Of a DNA stretch of 64,000 bases, positions 57,493 through 64,000 are shown in pieces; within the stretch, counting starts at the first letter, position 1; each line of letters begins with the position of its first letter. The stretch is from Halanaeroarchaeum sp. HSR-CO (lineage in GTDB: Archaea; Halobacteriota; Halobacteria; Halobacteriales; Halobacteriaceae). Position numbers and translations under genes: made by a program. Where the stretch lies: contig NZ_CP087724.1 of the NCBI RefSeq assembly GCF_024972755.1, positions 1,984,001 to 2,048,000 of the forward strand, given 5' to 3'. The notes under the pieces are model-generated. The model was not told where the DNA came from, ran no database searches, and was given only the letters and a program-made list of their open reading frames with translations.

Positions 57493-57870
57493 CTACAGCG
57501 AGCGATTTTCGAGCGAGCGAAGCGCGCACGGAAGGGATTTGAAGTAGACCAGAAAGGCGCAGCGGAGCGAGCATTTCTGGGCGTGGTTCAAATCCCTGAC
57601 GGAGCACTTTTCGAACGAAGTGAGAAAATGCGACGGAAAGGGATTTGACACCCTACCAGTCGCGCGCAGCGAAGTGAGCACGTCTGGTATTGGTTCACAT
57701 CCCTGACGGAGCATGCGAGACACGAGCGAAGCGAGTGTCTCGATACTGTGAGCGGTGGAACCGCGAGCACTACAGCGAGCGAGTTTTCGAGCGAGCGAAG
57801 CGCGCACGGAAGGGATTTGAACTACGCGAATCCGAGCGCAGCGAGGATTCGCCATCGGGTTCGAAACCCC
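57493..57870 (+). repeat. Array of tRNA-Glu 3'-end copies with inverted T-arm copies and hairpins
   Basis: After the real tRNA, its last 22 bases recur at 57585-57606 (perfect) and 57692-57713 (one change, TTCACATC), and the tail GAGCACTACAGCGAGCGA recurs at 57765-57782. Inverted T-arm copies (GGAAGGGATTTGAA-like) are at 57529-57544, 57633-57649 and 57807-57822. Hairpins with unrelated stems lie at 57549-57580 (CCAGAAA/TTTCTGG), 57608-57628 (TTTTC/GAAAA), 57654-57689 (TACCAG/CTGGTA), 57716-57742 (CGAGACAC/GTGTCTCG) and 57827-57851 (CGAATCC/GGATTCG); several loops contain a GAGCGAAGCGA-like motif. A last T-arm-like palindrome GGGTTCGAAACCCC is at 57857-57870. Frames through it give RQGFEPR-like strings and are not genes. 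Confidence 0.82.
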
Positions 57871-58003
57871 ACCGGTACGATCGATTCATTTCGGCACACC
57901 TGCCGTAACCGAGAAGAAAAATACACGAGAAAACGATGCCCCGGGAGTCGTACGAGAGGTCACTACGGCCGACCGCCACCGTGGAATGCAACGCGGGTAG
58001 TTC
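57871..58003. other. Spacer between the tRNA-Glu array and the histidine kinase gene
   Basis: No gene or repeat is evident here. It includes an A-rich stretch (GAGAAGAAAAATACACGAGAAAACG, read in parts, around 57910-57935) that may mark a transcription end on either strand. Confidence 0.35.
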
Positions 58004-59056
58004 TTACTCGGCAATCGGCAATTCGACGACGAATTCGGCGCCACCGGACTCGCTGTCAGTCACGTGGACGTCGCCCCCATACCGATCGACGATCATCGAT
58101 ACCAGATACAAGCCGATTCCCGTTCCACGACTCTCGTCACCCATGGATCCCCGTTCGAAGATGTCCGGAGTCTGCTCGTCTGGGATGCCAGGCCCGTTGT
58201 CGGCAACGGAGAGGAACGCGGAACCCCCGTTGTGTGTGAGAGAAACGGACACCCTCGGGGTTTCAGCATCGTTGTGCCGGATTGCGTTCGACACCAGATT
58301 TCGGATCACTGATGAGAACATCTTGTCACCGGTGACTGTCAGGTCAGTCTCTGGCCGTCGGTAGTCGATGATACTGTCGGGGTGGGCGTTCCTCGCCGCC
58401 GCAAGTTCGTCTTCGACCACGTCATTGATCCGGATCGATCCGATATTCGAGTCCGCTTCCAAGAGCAGGTCGGTGAGTTCCCGTGCCTCGGTGGTCAATT
58501 CGATCGCCTCTTCGGTCGAATCGATGACGGTCTCGAGAGCGTCCGCACCGTCCTGGTCGACGGAGTCTGCGAGTTGTTGGGCATAGCCAAGGACGAGTTG
58601 CATGTCGTTTCGGATATCGTGGCGGACCATCTGGTTGAGCACGCTGAGCGCATCCCGTTGCCGTTCGACCTGTTCAATCTTCTGCTGGAGTTCCCGAGAC
58701 TGTTCTCTGCGCTCGAGCAGTGATGCAAGTCGCCGTCGAACCACTGGCCCCCGGACCGGCGCGTCGATACTATCGACGACCAGCGAACGCTCGTCCTCCT
58801 CGAGGACGTCTCGTTGAATCGAGGACGACTGCGCTTTCGCGCCCCGGATCAGTACGACCGGACGAAATACGGGCCGCTCCGACACGACGACCTGGTGCAG
58901 ATCGTCGCGAACCCCGGAGTAGAGGGAATCCTCGACGAGATACGCGTCCGCCTGCTCGACGTCGTCTCCGGTCAGAATATCGTACGTATCGTCGAGAAAC
59001 TCCGAGATCACCTCCCGATTACCGCTATCTTCGATGAGTAACTGGACAGTGTGCAT
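58004..59056 (-). CDS. Histidine kinase with pseudo-receiver-like N-terminus
   Basis: The 350-residue soluble kinase starts with about 110 residues resembling a receiver fold (TVQLLIEDSGNREVISEFL ... DAYLVEDSLYSGV) but without a clear phospho-accepting Asp. A coiled coil follows (RELQQKIEQVERQRDAL), then the dimerisation/phosphoacceptor box QMVRHDIRNDMQL with His146, and the ATPase domain (NLVSNAIRHN, VADNGPGIP, GTGIGLYLV). There is no membrane helix. It lies 48 bases downstream of the kaiC-like gene, so both are likely co-transcribed and functionally linked. Confidence 0.87.
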   Translation of the reverse strand: MHTVQLLIEDSGNREVISEFLDDTYDILTGDDVEQADAYLVEDSLYSGVRDDLHQVVVSERPVFRPVVLIRGAKAQSSSIQRDVLEEDERSLVVDSIDAPVRGPVVRRRLASLLERREQSRELQQKIEQVERQRDALSVLNQMVRHDIRNDMQLVLGYAQQLADSVDQDGADALETVIDSTEEAIELTTEARELTDLLLEADSNIGSIRINDVVEDELAAARNAHPDSIIDYRRPETDLTVTGDKMFSSVIRNLVSNAIRHNDAETPRVSVSLTHNGGSAFLSVADNGPGIPDEQTPDIFERGSMGDESRGTGIGLYLVSMIVDRYGGDVHVTDSESGGAEFVVELPIAE

Positions 59057-59104
59057 GGTGCTCTGACCTCGAATGATGTCGGTTGGTATCTGTTGACTCG
59101 ATGC

Positions 59105-60562
59105 TCATTCTGCGGGACTCGTAAAGTGCGGTGACCCATCCAGAATCCCAGAAACGCCAGACAACGGCTCACCCACGAAGATTCCCGCTTGGGAAATATC
59201 GAACTCACGGAGCGTCTGTTCGAAGTCCCCTGCTCGCTTTTTCAGCGTTCCGATCACTTTGTGCAGTTCTCCATCCACCTCCATATAGCTCAAGAACAAG
59301 ATATTGTCGGCAATATAACTAATATTGGAACTGGTCGCCGAGGTCAGCCCGGTTATCGTCGAAATTTCGTCGGTGACGAACACGCTCACGCCCCGGTTTT
59401 TCAGGACTCGCGTCAGCGAATGCAGTTTCCTCACCAGTCCCTCTTCGGTTCCCTGCAGCGACATCGTATACCCGTCGATCCCATCGATCATGACGAGTTC
59501 GGTGCCGTTCTCCTCGACATCCGAACGAACCATCTCCGCAAACTCTTCAGCCGAGAGTGACAACGGTTCGACTTCCCGTACCTGTAGGGTCCCCTGCTCT
59601 CTGAGTTCGGTAATCGGCATCCCGAGTGCATCGAGGCGATACGTGAAGGTTTCCTCGCTCTCCTCGAAGAGATAGAGCGTGGCGGTCGTCCCGTTCTGGG
59701 CGGCTTCGGTGAGAAATAAGGACCCAGTGGTAGTCTTCCCGACCCCCGTCGGGCCACTGACGATGGTCACCGTGCCCGACTCGATTCCACCACCGACCAA
59801 CGTATCGAGCCCATCGATCCCGGAGCTGATTCGTTCAGGATCGAACGACCGGTCACGTTGTTCTGGGATGAGTGCGGGATAGACTTCGAGACCCTGGGAT
59901 CGGATTTCCAGGCCGTGGTCGCCTTCTGCCTGGCCGTAGCCACGATGTTTCGTGATCTCGACACGCCGGCCACCCTCTCCCCGCTCCATTTCGATGACAC
60001 CATCCGCGAGAGACTGCATTTCCACGTCGAACTCCTGATTTTGCGACGGCGTCGTCGTGGCTAAGACCGTCGTCTCACGACCCTTGAGAAATCGCATGAA
60101 CGCGAGGATTCGCTTCCGAAATTCGTACTCATTTGCCTCTACGTACCGTATCTGTGTGATCGGATCGATCACGACCCGACTCGGGTTGATCTCCGCGATG
60201 GCGTTGTAGATCGATTCCGTGTGCTGATCGCGGTCGACGTCACTCGGATCGACCAGATCGTGTGACTTGCTTTCGGTGAAGAACTCCGACTCGGGACCCA
60301 AATCGAGGAAATTGGCATCCGACAGGTCGATATCGAATTGCGCAGCGTTTGCCAGAATCTCCGTCTCTGATTCCTCGCCATGAATGAACAGCACCGTTTC
60401 TCCTTGCTGGATCCCCTCTTCCAGGAAGTGCATCCCGGCAAGCGTTTTTCCCGTGCCTGGATGTCCCCGGATCAGGTAGAGGCGACCGACGATGTATCCA
60501 CCGTGTAAAATGGTATCCAGCGCGGGCACGCCAGAGCTCAGTGAAGATATTTCGGGTTGCAT
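59105..60562 (-). CDS. kaiC: Two-domain KaiC-family ATPase
   Basis: This 485-residue protein holds two RecA-like KaiC domains. The first has P-loop RGHPGTGKTLAG (Lys39) and the paired catalytic Glu in HGEESETEIL; the second has SGPTGVGKTTTG and LFEESEETF. By my alignment Ser415-Tyr416 (NISYIAD) match Ser431-Thr432 of Synechococcus KaiC (HISTITD), so one of two phosphorylation sites would be kept and the other replaced by Tyr. Haloarchaea use KaiC-like proteins in light-dark and signalling responses. No kaiA or kaiB is seen. ATG 60562 gives MQPEISSLSSG. Confidence 0.88.
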   Translation of the reverse strand: MQPEISSLSSGVPALDTILHGGYIVGRLYLIRGHPGTGKTLAGMHFLEEGIQQGETVLFIHGEESETEILANAAQFDIDLSDANFLDLGPESEFFTESKSHDLVDPSDVDRDQHTESIYNAIAEINPSRVVIDPITQIRYVEANEYEFRKRILAFMRFLKGRETTVLATTTPSQNQEFDVEMQSLADGVIEMERGEGGRRVEITKHRGYGQAEGDHGLEIRSQGLEVYPALIPEQRDRSFDPERISSGIDGLDTLVGGGIESGTVTIVSGPTGVGKTTTGSLFLTEAAQNGTTATLYLFEESEETFTYRLDALGMPITELREQGTLQVREVEPLSLSAEEFAEMVRSDVEENGTELVMIDGIDGYTMSLQGTEEGLVRKLHSLTRVLKNRGVSVFVTDEISTITGLTSATSSNISYIADNILFLSYMEVDGELHKVIGTLKKRAGDFEQTLREFDISQAGIFVGEPLSGVSGILDGSPHFTSPAE

Positions 60563-60572
60563 GAAATAGTGT

Positions 60573-60589
60573 AATCGTTTCCTACGATT
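60573..60589. promoter_or_regulatory. Inverted repeat upstream of the kaiC-like gene
   Basis: AATCGT (60573-60578) and ACGATT (60584-60589) form a perfect six-base dyad around TTCCT, ten bases before the kaiC ATG and just downstream of an AT-rich promoter region (60592-60609). It would overlap the likely transcription start and could be a repressor site. Confidence 0.4.
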
Positions 60590-60591
60590 CA

Positions 60592-60609
60592 CATTTTGAA
60601 TAAATTTTT
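60592..60609 (-). promoter_or_regulatory. AT-rich promoter region of the kaiC-histidine kinase operon
   Basis: The run ATTTTGAATAAATTTTT, from about 60593, is the only strongly AT-rich DNA nearby and lies 30-47 bases before the kaiC ATG, in the place expected for the TATA box. Confidence 0.45.
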
Positions 60610-60646
60610 CGGTACGGATACCCTTCCGTCCCGCCTGGACGCGAAC

Positions 60647-61693
60647 TCATTCGCCGCCACTGCGAGGGCCAGGTGGTATGGGCGGGCCGCCCGGTAGCGG
60701 GCGACCGCCGAACCGCTCCGGCGGTTGTCGACCACGCCACGCCTCGAACCACTCGCGGATCTCGCCGTCGGCGGCTTGCGTGAGTTGGTAATGCGGGCAC
60801 AGATGAACCGGCAAATCGAGCTCGGAACCGATGGCCAGCACCTGTCTGGACTGTTCGAACGCGTTCTCGACCCAGGCGGCGGTATCGTCCAATCGCTCGA
60901 ATGTCGCCGCGAGTTCGTCACAGCCACCCTCGCTGGCCGCCCGTATCGTCTGTTGCATCCGGGCACTACGCACGTTGAACGGTTCGTGGAACACGACGTC
61001 GGGATCGACCGCCGCGATCCGTTCGAACAGCGAGCGGAGTTCACCGTCGTTCTGGTCGGGGTACGTCGGTGAGGCCAGGACGTACACCGGAACACCCGCG
61101 TCGGCGAACGTCTGGAGGGCTTCGAGTCGGCGTTCCGGCGGCGGAGCGAACGGTTCCAGTGCGCCGACGGCCTCGGCGTCGAGTGAGGGAACCGAGGTCC
61201 CGACCGTGACGGACTCACCCGCCTGCTCGAAGGTCTCGAGGTCGCGGACCGCTCTGCTCGGATTTCGAGTCAGCACGCGGACGGGTTTTCCGTGTTCTGC
61301 GAGCACGCGGACCACGTCGGTGGCGATGGCGGCCGCCCGGTCGTCCATATACGGATCGGTGCTGAAGGATACGCCGACGATGCCCCCACCGAGGTCGGTC
61401 TCCCGCCAGGTCCGTTTTCTATCGAGGTGTGCATCGAGCCGGTCGGCGAGGTCCTCGCGGTAGAGCACGTACGCACCCCAGTCCTCCCGCGGGGAGTCGA
61501 CGGCCACGTTCGCGGAGATCATCTCCGTCCGAGCCCTGACCGGCGGTGTGGAGGGAACGTAACAGAACGCACAGCCGTGTCGACAGCCAGTCGCCACGTT
61601 GACGACGTACTCACAGACGCCGTGGACCGACAGCGCCGACTCCGAGAGGACTGCCTCGGTCGGGTCGGTGGCCGTACTGACGGGGCCGGTCAT
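60647..61693 (-). CDS. Radical SAM protein, spore-photolyase-like family
   Basis: The 348-residue protein has the radical SAM motif C-x3-C-x2-C in GCRHGCAFCYVPS (about residues 37-46). VSFSTDPYMDDR, PVRVLTRNPS and SVTVGTSVPSLDAE match the SPL/Rv2578c group of DNA-repair-like radical SAM proteins. The first residues MTGPVSTATDPTEAVL are not conserved-looking. Substrate unknown; true spore photolyase activity is not to be assumed. The gene ends in a Pro/Gly-rich tail. Confidence 0.82.
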   Translation of the reverse strand: MTGPVSTATDPTEAVLSESALSVHGVCEYVVNVATGCRHGCAFCYVPSTPPVRARTEMISANVAVDSPREDWGAYVLYREDLADRLDAHLDRKRTWRETDLGGGIVGVSFSTDPYMDDRAAAIATDVVRVLAEHGKPVRVLTRNPSRAVRDLETFEQAGESVTVGTSVPSLDAEAVGALEPFAPPPERRLEALQTFADAGVPVYVLASPTYPDQNDGELRSLFERIAAVDPDVVFHEPFNVRSARMQQTIRAASEGGCDELAATFERLDDTAAWVENAFEQSRQVLAIGSELDLPVHLCPHYQLTQAADGEIREWFEAWRGRQPPERFGGRPLPGGPPIPPGPRSGGE

Positions 61694-61903
61694 CGTGTTC
61701 GGCTATCCGCTGCAGCGGTATCCCTATTGCGTGGCGCCGGACCTCCTGTCCAGGCCGGCGTCGGTACGCATGGATCTCTGACCGTCGGCATCGACCGGGC
61801 GCGTCCCTGGCCGAAGACGAAAATACGGGAACGAAATTGTCTGATCTGCGGAAGACTCTCTACGACTCGGGACTATCGATCGATATATCGGATCGGTCAG
61901 GCC

Positions 61904-62992
61904 ATGCTCGAAAAACTCCCAGTACCGCAGTTGGCCCGCAGAAACCTGTCAGCAGTCGTCGCAGTCGTGGTACTCACGGGTATCCTAGGAGCGGGATTGA
62001 CCCTCACAGGACTCGCTGTGACGGAAATTGGGAGTGACCAGGGAGCGGTCGTGACGGACGTCTCGGGGGATACGACGGTGACCGTCACGTACCTGACCGC
62101 GTCGAACGAGACGAAGCAGTTCGAGGTCGACGGTGTCCGCTCGAAACTATCCGACGAGCACCAGAACTGGGCGTTCGTCCCCCGTTCGTCGCTACCACCC
62201 GAGCTCGAAGCGGTCGGAAGCGATCCCGACGCAGGGGTCGTCACTGTCGGCGAACGGGCGCTGGTCGGCGACCTCTCCTCGGCGACAGAAGAGATCGATG
62301 ACCAGCCCGTGATGGTCGTCGCACCGACCGGGATGGACGTCGACCCGGCACGGAAAGCCTACTTCCTCGACGAGTTCCTCTCGCCGTACTCCTTCGACCC
62401 GAATCCCAACGGCCAGGTGACCCTGGTCATCGCGCCGAGTGCGCTCCCGTCAGCCGGGATGATGTACGGCGATAGTGGATACATCGCGCAGACGGCGTTC
62501 TGGGACGGGACCGTCGGGAGCGTCTGGATCCACGAGTACGTCCACTCCCAACGGTCGTTCGCACTGGCCCCCGAGATGCGGTGGTTCAGCGAAGCGAGCG
62601 CGACGTACTACTCCTATCGGGTCATGGAAGAACAGTACGATCCAGTCACCGACGAGGACGTGCGCGAACGGCTGATGCTCGAGGATACGTATCCGGAGAC
62701 GACGCTATCCAATCCCGCGGAGTGGACGGGGACGCGGGCCAACTATCACCGGGGCGCGAAACTGCTCTACGTCGTCGACGCCGAGGTCCGTGCAGGCAGT
62801 GACGGCGAGCGGACCCTCGTCGACGTCTATCGGGCCATGAACCGCCACGATGGACCGATCACGGTGGCGGATTTCGTCCGTATCGTCGAGGCGACCGCTG
62901 GAAATGACGAACAGTGGTTACACGATGCGATTACGACCGACGACGACCTGAACGAGTCCGTCGACCGAGCGAGTGCCGAGTTCGAGGGGTGA
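61904..62992 (+). CDS. Membrane-anchored HExxH metallopeptidase
   Basis: The 362-residue protein has one N-terminal membrane helix (NLSAVVAVVVLTGILGAGLTLTGLAV) and an extracellular body. The zinc motif WIHEYVHSQ is near residue 208; MRWFSEASATYYSYRVMEEQ follows about 20 residues later and offers the third ligand Glu, the gluzincin arrangement. The preceding strand (TAFWDGTVGSV) is typical of such enzymes. It would act outside the membrane on proteins or peptides. Frames upstream of ATG 61904 are not convincing. Confidence 0.78.
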   Translation: MLEKLPVPQLARRNLSAVVAVVVLTGILGAGLTLTGLAVTEIGSDQGAVVTDVSGDTTVTVTYLTASNETKQFEVDGVRSKLSDEHQNWAFVPRSSLPPELEAVGSDPDAGVVTVGERALVGDLSSATEEIDDQPVMVVAPTGMDVDPARKAYFLDEFLSPYSFDPNPNGQVTLVIAPSALPSAGMMYGDSGYIAQTAFWDGTVGSVWIHEYVHSQRSFALAPEMRWFSEASATYYSYRVMEEQYDPVTDEDVRERLMLEDTYPETTLSNPAEWTGTRANYHRGAKLLYVVDAEVRAGSDGERTLVDVYRAMNRHDGPITVADFVRIVEATAGNDEQWLHDAITTDDDLNESVDRASAEFEG

Positions 62993-63100
62993 ATCGACGT
63001 ACCTACCCCGGAACGGAAATCATCGAGTATAGCCCCGCTCGGGCGACGGATCGGTTATCAGGCCGACAGAATTAATCGAACGACCGCCGACGTCGGACAT

Positions 63101-63499
63101 ATGGCAACCATTCCGACGTCCTACCGGGACCTGTTCGAAAAGCCCACGTTCGCCCACGTGACCACGATTTCGCCGGACGGCACTCCGCACGCGACACCCG
63201 TCTGGATCGATTACGACGAGACCGACGACCGCCTGCTGGTCAATACGGAGCGGGGCCGGCGAAAGGAGCGAAACGTCAGGTCCGACCCGACCGTCGCGGT
63301 GAGCATGGTCGACCCGGACGACCCCTATCGGTTCCTCTCGGTGACGGGCACGGTGGACGAGGTGACGACCGACGGGGCGAGAGACCACATCGACGAACTC
63401 GCTCGGCGCTACATGGACGTCGATTCCTACCAGAATCCGATCCAGACCGAACGGGTCGTCCTCCGTATCCGACCGGACGAGGTGCTGACGAGCGAGTGA
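63101..63499 (+). CDS. PPOX-class F420-dependent flavin-type oxidoreductase
   Basis: The 132-residue split-barrel protein matches PPOX/FDOR enzymes: FEKPTFAHVTTISPDGTPHATPVWIDYDETDDRLLVNTERGRRKERNVRSDPTVAVSMVDPDDPYRFLSVTGTV (identified in parts, residues about 12-87). The basic RGRRKERN loop contacts cofactor phosphates in F420 enzymes. No substrate can be assigned. It pairs logically with the F420-type oxidoreductase at 45903 only by cofactor. Confidence 0.87.
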   Translation: MATIPTSYRDLFEKPTFAHVTTISPDGTPHATPVWIDYDETDDRLLVNTERGRRKERNVRSDPTVAVSMVDPDDPYRFLSVTGTVDEVTTDGARDHIDELARRYMDVDSYQNPIQTERVVLRIRPDEVLTSE

Positions 63500-63544
63500 G
63501 GGGACCCAGGTCACCAGGGCCCGCCAGTCGGTCTCGGAGAGCCA

Positions 63545-63931
63545 TCAGGGAGACCGATCGGATGGACGGGCACGGCCGTACCAGACAACGACCGCACAGC
63601 AGGTGCCGAACAGGCCGGCCAGCAGGTCAGACGGTTCGTTCGCCCGACCGGGCACCCACTGCTGTAGCCGACCGATCACGAATCCATACCCAGCCGAGAC
63701 GGCTATCGAGAGAACGGCCGCAGTCCGCTTGTCGTGACGGGCCGCTCCGAAGGCGTTGGCGAGTGCGATAGCATAGCCCGCGTGGCCGAGGAAATGCAGA
63801 ACCGTATCCGGGCCAATCGGGTCCCACTTCGGATTGCGTTCGAGCGGTGCGGGCAAGAGTGTCGCCACGAGAAGGACGAGCGTCCATGCAACGACTGCCA
63901 CCCATCGGCCGTCGGTGGACCACTGTCGCAT
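63545..63931 (-). CDS. VanZ-like membrane protein
   Basis: The 128-residue protein has four helices: VAVVAWTLVLLVATLLP, VLHFLGHAGYAIALANAF, AAVLSIAVSAGYGFVIGRLQ and LLAGLFGTCCAVVVWYG. The pattern KWDPIGPDTVLHFLGHAGYA and QWVPGRANEPSDLLAGLFG is the VanZ signature (the conserved His and the PGR...D). VanZ proteins affect envelope composition and antibiotic tolerance in bacteria; the archaeal role is unknown. The gene is complete, starting at ATG 63931. Confidence 0.8.
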   Translation of the reverse strand: MRQWSTDGRWVAVVAWTLVLLVATLLPAPLERNPKWDPIGPDTVLHFLGHAGYAIALANAFGAARHDKRTAAVLSIAVSAGYGFVIGRLQQWVPGRANEPSDLLAGLFGTCCAVVVWYGRARPSDRSP

Positions 63932-64000
63932 ATGGTACTCTACGGATGCGGGGGTTATGGCTGGCGAGGGTGGTCGTAGCGGAGACGACACCGACACAGC

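Noticed and set aside
61292-61903. Upstream extension of the membrane peptidase frame
   Set aside because: It runs antisense through the radical SAM gene and would hide the N-terminal membrane helix; ATG 61904 is a better start.

Overview
The window is a chromosomal stretch of an extremely halophilic archaeon (class Halobacteria). The evidence is high GC, strongly acidic predicted proteins, leaderless-style starts about 26-30 bases after TATA-like boxes, and a purely archaeal gene set: fibrillarin/Nop5, aIF2-beta, the RNase P proteins Rpp30 and Rpp14, the proteasome alpha subunit, an archaeal SBDS homologue, archaeal-type MAT, AdkA and CoaD, the c-di-AMP synthase DacZ, and several families found only in haloarchaea (HEWD, DUF5784, UPF0058, DUF5789). 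I see no rRNA, CRISPR array, transposase or integrase. Most of it looks like core chromosome.

Layout. 1-3443: end of a DUF5784 protein, small HTH and zinc-binding proteins, an acyltransferase, then a coupled mscS-dacZ pair. 3867-7433: a CPA2 antiporter, small regulators and membrane proteins, a SnoaL-like protein and a membrane metallopeptidase. 7434-7971: tRNA-Leu(UAG) with an array of copies of its own 3' end. 8086-14953: coaD, gshA, the nop5-flpA pair, zinc-ribbon mini-proteins with EF-1 beta, aIF2-beta and UPF0212. 15040-19929: DNA glycosylase, acylphosphatase, NAD(P)HX repair, moaC, hflX, FUN14. 19955-23712 (minus strand): an RNA-processing and proteasome operon (exosome-linked RNA-binding protein, rnp3, rnp2, psmA, SBDS) with a HiPIP gene lodged inside it. 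24015-26465: an unknown protein, a 35-residue membrane protein and pyrBI. 26644-28796: a secreted protein with ten-residue repeats, a membrane protein, a ParA/MinD ATPase and a KaiC/RAD55-like protein without a P-loop lysine. 28925-30389: FKBP isomerase and a membrane protein.

30427-36824 is the most unusual locus. A divergent glycosyltransferase faces five co-directional genes, mostly joined by 4-base overlaps: a Gfo/Idh/MocA-aldo/keto reductase fusion, a CDP-alcohol phosphatidyltransferase, a BchC-like dehydrogenase, a pterin synthase homologue with Glu at the usual catalytic Cys position, and a methyltransferase. It looks like an uncharacterised pathway for a modified lipid, glycolipid or small molecule.

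36912-48404: CYTH phosphatase, mat, thiI, a cysteine synthase, a thioredoxin-like protein, ATP-type PEPCK, purD, a ferritin-like protein, an F420-type luciferase-family oxidoreductase, a phosphoesterase and adkA. 48651-52091: sdhCDBA. 52176-54663: an aspartoacylase-like carboxypeptidase divergent from a RimK ATP-grasp-retropepsin fusion, possibly an amino-acid tagging and untagging pair. 54664-57355: a DNA glycosylase and a beta-oxidation fusion enzyme. 57418-57870: tRNA-Glu(UUC) followed by an array built like the tRNA-Leu one, with inverted T-arm copies and hairpins sharing a GAGCGAAGCGA-type loop. 58004-60562: a tandem-domain KaiC homologue with a histidine kinase. The window ends with a radical SAM protein, a membrane metallopeptidase, a PPOX flavoprotein and a VanZ-like protein.
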